Origin: Gammaproteobacteria bacterium
GTDB taxonomy: Bacteria; Pseudomonadota; Gammaproteobacteria; Pseudomonadales; Azotimanducaceae
Assembly (NCBI GenBank): GCA_027297435.1
Contig: JAPUIA010000139.1
Location: forward strand, 1-64,000
Length of the DNA: 64,000 nucleotides
Direction of reading: 5' to 3'
The translations under genes were made by a program, and so were the position numbers. This document shows positions 47,149 to 56,929 of this stretch, piece after piece; the first letter of the stretch is position 1; each line of letters opens with the position of its first letter. The notes below the pieces were generated by a model that worked only from the letters and a program-made list of their open reading frames with translations, was not told where the DNA came from and searched no databases.

Positions 47149-48453
47149 TTGAGCGAACTCAACAGTACGCCGGAAGCGGCCGAGATAGAAACAACAAGTC
47201 GCGGGTATCGTTACTATACGCTGGCCATTCTGACGTCGGTCTACATCTTCAACTTCATCGATCGACAAATACTCGTCATCCTCCAAGAGGATATCAAAGC
47301 CGAGCTACTCCTCTCTGACACTCAGCTCGGCCTGCTCTCGGGTTTAAGCTTCGCGGTCTTTTACGTCACCTTCGGCATCCCAATCGCTCGTTGGGCGGAC
47401 AAAGGCGTGCGCCGAAACATTGTGGCTCTCGCCATCGGCACCTGGAGCTTGATGACTGCACTTTGCGGACTGGTGACTAATTATTCGCAGCTGTTGGCGG
47501 CACGCATCGGGGTGGGCGTTGGCGAGGCCGGTGGCAGTCCACCTTCGCACTCGATGATTTCGGACCTGTTTCCACCCCACGAGCGCGCAACGGCGCTGTC
47601 GATCTACTCGATGGGCATCAATTTCGGAATTCTGTTCGGTTTCGTCATCGGCGGCTGGGTGAACGACTTCTTCGGCTGGCGCAACGTGTTCTTCGTCATT
47701 GGCGCGCCCGGTATCCTGATGGCGTTCGTCGTGCGTTTCTCGATACGTGAACCGCGTCGAGGCGAAGCGGAGAAGATTACCGAGGTCGCGGATGCACCGC
47801 CGGTCTGGGACGTTCTCAAGCTTTTATGGTCGCGACGTTCATTTCGCCACATGGCTCTTGCATCCGGCCTGCATGCTTTCGTCGGGTACGGGGTCGGACA
47901 GTGGATCGCGTCGTTCTTCATCCGCACCTACGACCTGACCAGCACTGGTGAGATTGCAACGTGGCTTGGCATCATCTCGGGTACGGCCGGCGCGGCGGGT
48001 ACGTTTTGCGGCGGTTACTTTGCGGATAAGTTGGGCAAACGGGACGCCCGTTGGTATATCTGGGTGCCAGGTTTGGCCACGATTCTCGCGGTGCCATTCT
48101 CATTGACGGTGTATCTGATCAACAACTACTACGTCGCACTCTCCATCTATCTCATTCCGGTGTTCTTGGGCGCCATGTTCTTAGGTCCAACCCTCGCGAT
48201 GACCCATGGCATCGTCAGTCTGCGCATGCGGGCGCTGGCATCGGCTATCCTGTTTTTCGTGCTGAACCTGATCGGTCTGGGTCTCGGACCGCTGATCACC
48301 GGCATGATCAGCGATCTACTCGAACCGTCGTATGGGGACCAGGCACTTCGGTACGCCTTGGTCATCGTCGTACTGCTGTACGTCTGGTGCGCGTTTCACT
48401 ATCTGATGGCAGGCAAAACCATTCGCGAGGATCTGGCGCGTGCGCCAAAGTAG
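47149..48453 (+). CDS. MFS transporter (spinster-like)
   Basis: FNFIDRQILVILQEDIKAELLLSDTQLGLLSGLSFAVFYVTFGIPIARWADKGVRRNI; likely TTG start. Confidence 0.9.
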   Translation: MSELNSTPEAAEIETTSRGYRYYTLAILTSVYIFNFIDRQILVILQEDIKAELLLSDTQLGLLSGLSFAVFYVTFGIPIARWADKGVRRNIVALAIGTWSLMTALCGLVTNYSQLLAARIGVGVGEAGGSPPSHSMISDLFPPHERATALSIYSMGINFGILFGFVIGGWVNDFFGWRNVFFVIGAPGILMAFVVRFSIREPRRGEAEKITEVADAPPVWDVLKLLWSRRSFRHMALASGLHAFVGYGVGQWIASFFIRTYDLTSTGEIATWLGIISGTAGAAGTFCGGYFADKLGKRDARWYIWVPGLATILAVPFSLTVYLINNYYVALSIYLIPVFLGAMFLGPTLAMTHGIVSLRMRALASAILFFVLNLIGLGLGPLITGMISDLLEPSYGDQALRYALVIVVLLYVWCAFHYLMAGKTIREDLARAPK

Positions 48454-48474
48454 GTACGTTTCCCGAGTACGCGT

Positions 48475-49788
48475 TTGACCGTGGAACAAACTGTCACACC
48501 GGTTCGTTGGCCTGAACTGACGGCCTACGCCGTGCCGGCGGTGGGCGTCGCAACACCGTTCTACTTCATCCAGGTGTACTTCCTCAACTTCGCTACCGAT
48601 GTGTTGTTGATGGCACCGGTGACGATCGGTGTCTTGCTCATGCTGTGCCGTCTTTGGGACGCGGTATCCGATCCGCTGACCGGCTACCTGAGCGATCGTA
48701 CGCGCGCCAAAATCGGTCGGCGACGGCCTTGGCTGTTTGTCGCCGCCCCGCTCGTCGCGGTATCGAGCTTTACCGTCTGGAGTCCGCCAGAGGCATTGGC
48801 TGGGGCCTATTTGACGGTGTGGGTTGCGATCTCCATGTTGTTTTTCATCACCGCCTCCACGTTTTACGACATCCCGCACTATGCCCTCGCTTCGGAGCTC
48901 AATCCAAATTCCTATCAACGTACCCGGTTGTATGGTCTTCGTAACTTCGTGACCCTTGTCGGTGCCGGGCTCGCTTTCGGTGGTTTGCAGTTCGTCGTCA
49001 ATGCAGAGACGCCCAGAGCGGCGGCGGCTACCGTCGCGTTGCTGGCAGGAGTCGCATTCATTCCCTTGTTATTAGTAACACCATTGTTCATCAAAGAGCG
49101 TAGTCATAGCACCACGGTGGCCATCACCAGCCCCTTGCTCGCAATGAAGGACGTTTTCGCCTATCCCGCTGCTCGCGTTCTGCTTGGCGCCAGGTTCCTG
49201 GTGATGGTCGGTATCGGTACGCAAGCGACGATTGCGCCATACATCGCCATCTACGTTCTCGAACGCCCAGATCTCATCGGCCTGTTGCCTGCCTGCTACA
49301 TCGGACCGTTGGTGCTGTCTATTCCACTTTGGGTACGAGCGTCCAAAAAAATCGAGCGACTCAAGCTCTGGCGTTTCAGCCTGTTAGGCGCCACGTTAGC
49401 GTATCCGCCGATGTTCTTTATCGACGACGACACCGTGTGGCTGATGGTGGTCATGCTGGCGATTGCGGGTGTGTGGGGCGGCGCGACGGGCCCGCTCGGA
49501 CCTTCACTACTATCGAATGTCATCGACGACGATGCCGAGCGCACACAGCGACCCAAGGCCGGTGTCTACTTCGCAACGTGGAACTTTCTCGAGAAAGCAG
49601 CCAGTGCACTGATCGTGCTGGTTATCGCCTTGGCTCTCCAGTTTTCCGGGTTCGTCGCCAACGAATCCGCCAGCGCGAACACCAACCTCGCCATGCGCGT
49701 TTGCTTGGCGGGCTTGCCGGCCATCGCGTTCTTTGCCGCCGCTATGGTGTTGGGACGACTCGGTAGGAGCGGCTTCAGCCGCGATTGA
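48475..49788 (+). CDS. MFS transporter (GPH/MelB-type)
   Basis: LCRLWDAVSDPLTGYLSDRTRAKIGRRRPWLFVAAPL; C-terminus runs into REP D; start TTG 48475 or GTG 48481. Confidence 0.9.
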   Translation: MTVEQTVTPVRWPELTAYAVPAVGVATPFYFIQVYFLNFATDVLLMAPVTIGVLLMLCRLWDAVSDPLTGYLSDRTRAKIGRRRPWLFVAAPLVAVSSFTVWSPPEALAGAYLTVWVAISMLFFITASTFYDIPHYALASELNPNSYQRTRLYGLRNFVTLVGAGLAFGGLQFVVNAETPRAAAATVALLAGVAFIPLLLVTPLFIKERSHSTTVAITSPLLAMKDVFAYPAARVLLGARFLVMVGIGTQATIAPYIAIYVLERPDLIGLLPACYIGPLVLSIPLWVRASKKIERLKLWRFSLLGATLAYPPMFFIDDDTVWLMVVMLAIAGVWGGATGPLGPSLLSNVIDDDAERTQRPKAGVYFATWNFLEKAASALIVLVIALALQFSGFVANESASANTNLAMRVCLAGLPAIAFFAAAMVLGRLGRSGFSRD

Positions 49789-49832
49789 TCACCGATACGA
49801 GCACAAAAAAATCGCGGCTAAAGCCGACTCTT
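49762..49832. repeat. REP/BIME-type inverted repeat pair D
   Basis: GGTAGGAGCGGCTTCAGCCGCGATT ... AATCGCGGCTAAAGCCGAC. Confidence 0.88.
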
Positions 49833-49883
49833 ACCCCTTACGCATGAAGTTCACGATGATCTCGGCAAGCTTCTCGCCAGCCG

Positions 49884-50159
49884 CTACCCTTCGTCCGCAT
49901 CATCCGTTGCATTTGTTTTACCCGCCACCTCCGCCTCGAACGGTTTCAAACGCACTCCGGATCCCGTCCATTCTAAAAAGGAAGCGAGCATGTTCAGAAA
50001 AGAGCCAATCCAAATGAGCCCGGCGAGAACGTAGGTCGGAAAAGCGTACCAGCCCCTCGAGTCCACCACGTTCCAGAGAAATGCCGTTAAATACATCACG
50101 AAGACCCAGATCACCACCGCGCCCCAGCGGTTTTTCAGAAACGCGCCAACGTTGTCCAC
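49884..50159 (-). CDS. Small two-TM membrane protein
   Basis: 91 aa with two hydrophobic segments (VIWVFVMYLTAFLW; YVLAGLIWIGSFLNMLASFL). Confidence 0.6.
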   Translation of the reverse strand: MDNVGAFLKNRWGAVVIWVFVMYLTAFLWNVVDSRGWYAFPTYVLAGLIWIGSFLNMLASFLEWTGSGVRLKPFEAEVAGKTNATDDADEG

Positions 50160-50200
50160 GGCCGGCTCCCGTTACGAGTACGTTCAGATTGTACGCTCAA

Positions 50201-51820
50201 CTAACCAGGGTCGAACATTTCCTGCAATCGAAATTTCTGCACCTTGGTCGATGACATCGGCCACTCATCGATAAACCGTACATAGCGCGGCACCTTGAAG
50301 CTGGCGATCTTGCCCCGACAGAACTCGATGATCTCCGCTTCGGTGACCTGGCGATCTGGTTCGGTCTCGATGAACGCCGCGGCAACCTCCAGCAACCGCT
50401 CGTCGGGCACACCGACAACCTGCGCCAATTTCACGGCCGGATGCGTCGCAAGGAACGATTCGATCTCAACCGCCGCGACGTTCTCTCCCCCCACTTTCAA
50501 CATATCTTTGATGCGCCCGTGGTAGGTGATGCGGTTGTCCTCGTCGAGCGAACACAGATCGCCCGTCCTCAACCACCCATCGACCATACTCTCGGCGTTC
50601 TTTTCCGGGGATTTGTAGTATCCCTCGAATAGACAGTAGCCTCGAACCCAAATTTCACCGCGCGTGTTCGGTGACAGCACGTCCAACGTATCCGGATCGA
50701 CTATCAAGACCTCGATCCCGGAAAATGGCTGACCGCAAGTGTGCAGACGCGTCTCCAAGTCTTCGTCTGGATGGTTGAACGACACCACGCCAGAGGCTTC
50801 GGTCAGTCCATAGGCCCCTGTCTGCACCGCTTGCGGAAACGCCTCCTGAAAGCGGCGCAACACCTCGACCGGCGCAACGTTGTTGATGCGCCGCAGTTTG
50901 CTGAGGTCGGTGTTCGCGAAGTCGGGGTGACTGATCAACTCGTTGGTGACGGTCGGAAACGCCGGGAACGCCACCGTGGCACCTTCGCGTTCCATCATCT
51001 GAAGCGCAGCACCGGCCTCGATGTGGTTCATCGAGAGCATGGCGGCACCCGCATCCAGACAGCATACAAACGGCAGGATCGACGCGATGTGAAACATCGG
51101 CAACGGTGCCCAGAAACGATCCTCAGACGACAAAAAGTAACGTTCGCGGTTCATGTTGATACCGTTTCGCACGAGCGCTGCGTGCGACAAAGGGCAACCT
51201 TTCGGGTTCGCCGTCGTGCCTGAGGTGTACATCATGATGCACGGATCGCTCAACCCCACGTCGCCACGCAAGGCATCGAGCCGGGTGCGCGAAACCTCTG
51301 TGCCAGCCTCTTTTAGGGATAGAAAACCCGCGGGTGTCGATTCGCCGATAGTTGCGACGAATGCGAGCAGCGGTGCGCGCGCCAGGTTGAGCGCCATGGG
51401 ATCTTGTGCGGCATCTAGATCGACGAATGCCTCCTGGAGCAACCCGGCAAAATCGACGTATTCCGACGCGAGGTCTGAAGTCACGATGCCGACGAGGTCG
51501 GCGTTTTCCACGACGTAGGCCAGCTCCTCTGCCTTGTATCGGGCATTGATGGGTACGGAAATAGCCCCGATCAGTACCGTACCCATCAGAATCTCGATGT
51601 ACTCGGGACAATTCGGCATGAGTATGCCGACGTGGTCGCCGGGTTTGACGCCAAGCCCTACCAGACGGCCGGCCATCGCGTAGGTGGCTTCGACCAAACT
51701 GCGATACGTGTGGGTGTGATCCGGAAAGATCAAGGCCGCATCGTTGGGCGCTCGTTGGGCTGCGCTTACCAACAAGTCCCCGAGCGATGTGAGTTCGTTT
51801 GCCTCCTGAATTTTGCTCAA
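50201..51820 (-). CDS. Acyl-CoA synthetase / AMP-dependent ligase
   Basis: MYTSGTTANPKGCPLSH; YGLTEASG; GWLRTGDLCSLDEDNRITYHGRIKDMLKVGGENVAAVEIE. Confidence 0.92.
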   Translation of the reverse strand: MSKIQEANELTSLGDLLVSAAQRAPNDAALIFPDHTHTYRSLVEATYAMAGRLVGLGVKPGDHVGILMPNCPEYIEILMGTVLIGAISVPINARYKAEELAYVVENADLVGIVTSDLASEYVDFAGLLQEAFVDLDAAQDPMALNLARAPLLAFVATIGESTPAGFLSLKEAGTEVSRTRLDALRGDVGLSDPCIMMYTSGTTANPKGCPLSHAALVRNGINMNRERYFLSSEDRFWAPLPMFHIASILPFVCCLDAGAAMLSMNHIEAGAALQMMEREGATVAFPAFPTVTNELISHPDFANTDLSKLRRINNVAPVEVLRRFQEAFPQAVQTGAYGLTEASGVVSFNHPDEDLETRLHTCGQPFSGIEVLIVDPDTLDVLSPNTRGEIWVRGYCLFEGYYKSPEKNAESMVDGWLRTGDLCSLDEDNRITYHGRIKDMLKVGGENVAAVEIESFLATHPAVKLAQVVGVPDERLLEVAAAFIETEPDRQVTEAEIIEFCRGKIASFKVPRYVRFIDEWPMSSTKVQKFRLQEMFDPG

Positions 51821-51837
51821 GCTCTAGCGCCTGCGGT

Positions 51838-53481
51838 ATGGTGAAACGGGCATGGCTGGGAGCGCATTTTACGATGACCCGAGGAATGATTTCAGCACCG
51901 CAACCTGAAGCGGTGGAGGCTGGCGTGCTGGCCTTGAGGGCAGGCGGCAACGCGGTCGACGCGGCCATCGCGTGCGCTTTGGTCCAAACGGTGGTGGACC
52001 CCCTGATGTGCGGAATCGCCGGATTTGGCTCCATGCACCTCTATTTACCCTCCAGCGGGGAGCACAAATTCATCGATTTTCATGGACGCGCACCCCTTGC
52101 GGCCACCGAGGACATGTGGGCCGACAAGGTTATCGCCGAAACCGAAGACGGGTTTGGCTTCATCCTAGAAGGCAGTCTCAACGAGATCGGCTATCAAGCC
52201 ATCACGTCTCCGGGTTCCTTGCGGGCATTCTCCGAGGCCCTCGAAACACACGGCACGATGTCGCTAGCCGAGCTGTTGCAAACCCCAATTCGTTATTGCA
52301 ACGACGGATTTTTAGTGCGCCCACATGTTAGCTACTACTGGAACCTGACCGAACTCGCTGGTCGCGTCCCGCACATCGAACAGATACGTCGCGACCCAAC
52401 GACCCGGGCGATATACATGCAAGACGACGGCACACCGCGCCAAGCCGGCGACATACACCAGAACCCTGCTATGGGTTCGACGCTGGCACGCATCGCCGCG
52501 AACGGGGTGGATGATTTCTACTCCGGAACGATTGCGGCGGAAATCGCAGCGGACATGCAAGCCAACGGCGGGCTGCTGGCCAAGGCGGATCTCGCCGACT
52601 ATCAAACGGAAACACGTGAGCCGCTCTGGGGCGAGTACCGAGGTTTGCAGATCGCGACGAACCAATTGCCCGGAGGCGGCGCGATGGTCGTCGAAATGCT
52701 GAACATCCTGGAACACTTCGACATCAAAGCGATGGGCCACAACAGCGCCGAGTATATTGCGACGGTCGCCGAAGCGATGAAGATCGCCACGGTGGACAAA
52801 GATCGGCACATGGGCGACCCACGCTATGTGGAGGTACCTTTGCGGCGGCTGTTATCGAGCCAATACGCTGCCGAAAAAGCCCAACAAATTCGCGCAGGCG
52901 ATCACGCCCACGTACCGCGTTTCAATCGCGGCGCGGATAATCAGGACACGACACACGTGTGTGCGGTAGACGAATTCGGCAACTGCGTCTCGATGACGCA
53001 TTCGCTCGGCAACCCTTCCGGGGTCGTCACGGACGGTTTGGGATTCATGTACAACGGTTGTATGAACGTCTTCGACCCGCGCCCCGGCGGCGCGGATTCC
53101 ATCCAACCCGGCAAGTCTCGTTTCACCGCGATGTCGCCTTCCATCGTGCTGCGGGACAACGAGCCGTTCCTCATCATCGGCGCGCCAGGCGGTACGTTCA
53201 TCACGATGGCGGTGCTACAGGGAATTATGAATGTCGTCGATTTCGGCATGAACGCCCAGGAGGCGGTCTCCGCCCCACGATTTTGCGCTACGTCGGACAT
53301 CGTCGACATCACCAACCGCATCCCACGCTTCATAGAAGCAGAGCTGATCGAACGCGGCTATCAAACCCGCCGCACGCATCTTTCCTATCATTTCGCGGGC
53401 GTCCACGCGATTCGCCTCACCGAAAGCGGCTGGGACGGTGGCGCCGATCCGGCCCGCGATGGGATGGCGATGGCTACGTAG
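51838..53481 (+). CDS. Gamma-glutamyltransferase family protein
   Basis: MISAPQPEAVEAGVLALRAGGNAVDAAIACAL; DTTHVCAVDEFGNCVSMTHSLGNPSGVV (autoprocessing Thr). Confidence 0.93.
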   Translation: MVKRAWLGAHFTMTRGMISAPQPEAVEAGVLALRAGGNAVDAAIACALVQTVVDPLMCGIAGFGSMHLYLPSSGEHKFIDFHGRAPLAATEDMWADKVIAETEDGFGFILEGSLNEIGYQAITSPGSLRAFSEALETHGTMSLAELLQTPIRYCNDGFLVRPHVSYYWNLTELAGRVPHIEQIRRDPTTRAIYMQDDGTPRQAGDIHQNPAMGSTLARIAANGVDDFYSGTIAAEIAADMQANGGLLAKADLADYQTETREPLWGEYRGLQIATNQLPGGGAMVVEMLNILEHFDIKAMGHNSAEYIATVAEAMKIATVDKDRHMGDPRYVEVPLRRLLSSQYAAEKAQQIRAGDHAHVPRFNRGADNQDTTHVCAVDEFGNCVSMTHSLGNPSGVVTDGLGFMYNGCMNVFDPRPGGADSIQPGKSRFTAMSPSIVLRDNEPFLIIGAPGGTFITMAVLQGIMNVVDFGMNAQEAVSAPRFCATSDIVDITNRIPRFIEAELIERGYQTRRTHLSYHFAGVHAIRLTESGWDGGADPARDGMAMAT

Positions 53482-54670
53482 CGGCCGTGCCGACGTGTGG
53501 ATAACGCTCCAAGTGTTGGCGAAGCAGATCCTTGCCGTAGTCGTTGCCGTTTGGTGTGCGCACCACCGCGTGCACGTGATCTCGTTGCGGCAGTGTACTG
53601 TCGGTTAGATGGCGCAATCCAATCGGCTTCTGGTGATCGAACTCGATGAGTAGCACAGGGCTGTGTACCCGATAGTAATACACCGAGTCGTCCTCCAGTC
53701 CGCCAACCCAAGCGAAATAGGTTTCATCGAGATGGGCGGCTAACATCTGCATGCGGTTCTGGGCATGGCCAACGTCCATGTTGCCGATATACAACGAGAC
53801 GAGGTCCATCAGCTTGCGCTGCTGCTCCCTTGAGAAATTCGCGACAGACGTGCCCGCATAGTCGATGATCACGTTGTCCTTGAAGAACTCCGCAAGGTTG
53901 TTGTTCCCGGTTTTTTGAGATTCGAGAACCGCCTCGGCGACCTGCGCATCGGTCAGCGATCGCATGACCTCGAGCCCCAACCGTTGTTCGTCTTGCAGTA
54001 TCGCCACACCTTGGTATTTGCCTGACGTCGCAATGACCGGCTCCGACCCCACAAACAAAGGTGTCATGACCACCTGATCGCCAAGCACGAAATAGTTGAT
54101 GATCAAGTGATGACCGTCCAGCTGCCAACCCCACGGCTGATCATACGATGGCTCCCCCATGATCGTGATCCAATAGCGCCATTCGCCGTACTCTTCGAAA
54201 TCGTTGTCGTTCAACTCCGCCAACGTCGTGTTGAGTTTCATGATGTCTCGAGCGAGCGTGAACCCTTTGACACTCAGGCCCGCTCCCATCATCTCGAACG
54301 CCGCGGCTCGCTGGGAATCGTCCATATCGAGAAACGCCACGCCTTGACGTATGTAGAAGTGCGGATTCATCCACTTGCGCCACTCCGGATCGTCCACGGG
54401 AAACTGCACACTCGTCCGTTGTGTGTCCGTCAATGACGCCAGAAACGCTCTGGCAGCATCGACCATTGGGGCCGCGGACACCCCCGTCTGCCGAATCTCG
54501 AACAGATCCGGCTCAATCGCCCCGTTGTTGGTGATTCCGACAAACGGTTCCGACATCGCCGAGCTTTCGAGCTGCTCGGATAAAATCTCCCAGCGGCTCG
54601 GCCACGCGACCGCTACAACGATACCGATGACCACGGCGATCCCACCGGCGATCCATAGCGCTTTTTTCAC
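53474..54670 (-). CDS. DUF3500 family protein
   Basis: [22 protein letters not shown]...[44 protein letters not shown] start 54670. Confidence 0.85.
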   Translation of the reverse strand: MKKALWIAGGIAVVIGIVVAVAWPSRWEILSEQLESSAMSEPFVGITNNGAIEPDLFEIRQTGVSAAPMVDAARAFLASLTDTQRTSVQFPVDDPEWRKWMNPHFYIRQGVAFLDMDDSQRAAAFEMMGAGLSVKGFTLARDIMKLNTTLAELNDNDFEEYGEWRYWITIMGEPSYDQPWGWQLDGHHLIINYFVLGDQVVMTPLFVGSEPVIATSGKYQGVAILQDEQRLGLEVMRSLTDAQVAEAVLESQKTGNNNLAEFFKDNVIIDYAGTSVANFSREQQRKLMDLVSLYIGNMDVGHAQNRMQMLAAHLDETYFAWVGGLEDDSVYYYRVHSPVLLIEFDHQKPIGLRHLTDSTLPQRDHVHAVVRTPNGNDYGKDLLRQHLERYPHVGTAAT

Positions 54671-55812
54671 GGTTTCGGAAACTCCTTGATGTAGATGTCC
54701 TGCTGGGTGAAGGGAATGACTATGCCATGCTCTTCGAACGTCTTGTAGATCTCGACGTATAGCTGGTGCGAGATCCGTCCTCGATCTTCCGGCCGCTCGA
54801 TCCAACACATCAGGTCGAAATCGAGGCTCGACGCACCAAAACCACGCATACGTACCCGCGGTTCCGGATCTTCGCAGATCTCTTCGTGTCCTACGCCAAT
54901 CTTCATGAGAATCTCGCAAACCTTATCGACATCGGTACCGTAGGCCACGCCGACGCTTATCCTGATACGCAGTTTCAGATGGCGACCACCGCTCTCGTTG
55001 ACGATCTTGGCGTTGGCAATCACGCCATTCGGGATAGTGATCTCGACATCGTCGCGTGTCAGCAGGCGCGTGCTACGCAGACCGATGGCGGAGACTTGAC
55101 CCCGTTCGCCGGTATCGAGGTTGATGTAGTCGCCGATCTTGTAGGGCGCATCGGCAACGATGAAGAATCCGGCGAACAAGTTCGCCAACGTGTCCTTGGC
55201 GGCAAAACCCACCGCCACGCCGACGATGCCGGCCGAGGCGAGCCACCCCACCGGATTGATACCCCAGATCAGCAGCAAGACGTAACTGCCGACCAGGATC
55301 GTCACGAGTTTAGCGGTGAGGTCGAAGATCGGTACCGTGCGTGCCTCGACGAGCGCGAAACGCCCCTGGTGACCCACGGTATCCAACAGCGACGTCGAGA
55401 TGCGCAACGACGCACGCATCCAGCTCCCAACGATCACCGACAACAGAACCTGCACGATCAATTGCCCGCCCACTGGTAGCTGGGCAGCGTTGACCGCAAG
55501 CGTCAAACCAAAATAGGCGACGGTCGTGAAAACCGGTTTGCGCAAGTGCTCGATGATGTGGTCGTCGACCAACGAGGTTGTCAGGTCGGCCAACCGGTGC
55601 AGGCTGCGGAACAGCACCACCCGAACCACAATCGCCAGCACATAGAACAAACCCGCTATGACCACTCCGGCGACAATGGGATAGTGGGCGATCACCTCCC
55701 AAGCCGGCAGCAACGCATCCGGTAGCCAATCGACGAATTGCGGAAGCGCTTCTCCCACCGGCGCGACGTCGATGTCGGGAGCATCGCTGGTCGTCGTCTC
55801 TGCGTTAGCCAT
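54667..55812 (-). CDS. Mechanosensitive ion channel (MscS family)
   Basis: GFAAKDTLANLFAGFFIVADAPYKIGDYINLDTGERGQVSAIGLRSTRLLTRDDVEITIPNGVIANAKIVN. Confidence 0.94.
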   Translation of the reverse strand: MANAETTTSDAPDIDVAPVGEALPQFVDWLPDALLPAWEVIAHYPIVAGVVIAGLFYVLAIVVRVVLFRSLHRLADLTTSLVDDHIIEHLRKPVFTTVAYFGLTLAVNAAQLPVGGQLIVQVLLSVIVGSWMRASLRISTSLLDTVGHQGRFALVEARTVPIFDLTAKLVTILVGSYVLLLIWGINPVGWLASAGIVGVAVGFAAKDTLANLFAGFFIVADAPYKIGDYINLDTGERGQVSAIGLRSTRLLTRDDVEITIPNGVIANAKIVNESGGRHLKLRIRISVGVAYGTDVDKVCEILMKIGVGHEEICEDPEPRVRMRGFGASSLDFDLMCWIERPEDRGRISHQLYVEIYKTFEEHGIVIPFTQQDIYIKEFPKP

Positions 55813-55840
55813 GAGGTTTCTCCATCGGCAGGCCCTCGGG

Positions 55841-56926
55841 TCAGGCGCGTGCGGTATTTGTCTCGAATCGTTGTCCGTTCTGCGTCGCGAAAAACGCATC
55901 GAGGGGTATGAGTTCTTGGCGCAAGAATCCTGTGTCGGGCAACTGCCCGGTAGAAACCATCTCGATGACTGCACAAACGGACGAAGCAGTCGTCCACGCA
56001 ATGGCGCGCCAAGCTCGTCCGTCGATCTCGATCGGGTAATACGAGCGTACGAATTCTTTACGGCTAAGCCGGCCATCCTGCAGACCTTCTGCCGACACGT
56101 GAATGTGCACGACGTCTTCATCGACCGAAGGTTTACTGTTCTTCAGAATTCGACCGGCAAGTTCCCGGTCCTCACGCAGCAACAACTCGTGAAAGAAGAA
56201 GTTCATCAAACGCGCGTGGCCCGGGTAGCGCATGGTCTTATAGTCGAGATTCTCAACCCGCTCCCGATAGGTCTCGCACATCGTTCCCAAACCACCGGAG
56301 GTGGTGAACGCTTCCAACCGCACACCGTTGACATGCACGGTCTCCACCCACTCCATCGGCGATGTCCACTTGTGCTCACCGTCTTCGATGACCTCACAAT
56401 CATTCAAGTACTCGTTGACCACGCCTTCGGGCGACCAATTGAACGAGTACGCGAGCAATCCCGTCGGGTGCTGCGGTAGCGCACCAACGCGCAACTTGAT
56501 GGAGCGAATCGAATCGAAATCCTCAGCAAGGTGTGCCCCGACGATACCGACAAACCCCGGTGCCAGACCGCAATGTGGTGCCATCACTTTGGAACTCGTT
56601 GCCGACAGCTCGAGGATGCGCTGTCGGGTCGGCACGTCCTCGGTGAGGTCGAAGTAATACAACTCGAGTTCGTGCGCGAGCTCGGCAACGCCTCGATTCA
56701 GGCTATAGGGTAGGCACGACAGTACCGCATCTTGGCGTTCCAACACCGCTGCAAGTTCGTCGCGATTGTCGACCGATGCGGTGACCACGTTGAAAGGCAC
56801 CGATTTTCTCGGGGTCTGTAGGTCGACACCGGTGACTTCGAACTTGGTCCGATCTAGCATCGTAGCGGCCAGCTCGCCAACCGCACCCAGACCCAGCACT
56901 GCGACTTTTCTCAGCTTGTCGGTCAC
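55841..56926 (-). CDS. Saccharopine dehydrogenase family protein
   Basis: VAVLGLGAVGELAATMLDRTKFEVTGVDLQ; CGLAPGFVGIVGAHLAE. Confidence 0.9.
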   Translation of the reverse strand: MTDKLRKVAVLGLGAVGELAATMLDRTKFEVTGVDLQTPRKSVPFNVVTASVDNRDELAAVLERQDAVLSCLPYSLNRGVAELAHELELYYFDLTEDVPTRQRILELSATSSKVMAPHCGLAPGFVGIVGAHLAEDFDSIRSIKLRVGALPQHPTGLLAYSFNWSPEGVVNEYLNDCEVIEDGEHKWTSPMEWVETVHVNGVRLEAFTTSGGLGTMCETYRERVENLDYKTMRYPGHARLMNFFFHELLLREDRELAGRILKNSKPSVDEDVVHIHVSAEGLQDGRLSRKEFVRSYYPIEIDGRAWRAIAWTTASSVCAVIEMVSTGQLPDTGFLRQELIPLDAFFATQNGQRFETNTARA

Positions 56927-56929
56927 ACC

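Noticed and set aside
49839-49905. Minus-strand tail ...GEKLAEIIVNFMRKG* next to REP D
   Set aside because: Looks like a C-terminal gene fragment but only about 20 codons; overlaps the small membrane protein end; insufficient evidence.
51123-52034. 303 aa minus-strand ORF overlapping the acyl-CoA synthetase and gamma-glutamyltransferase
   Set aside because: Out-of-frame reading of the synthetase (Arg/His/Gly-rich), no family motif.
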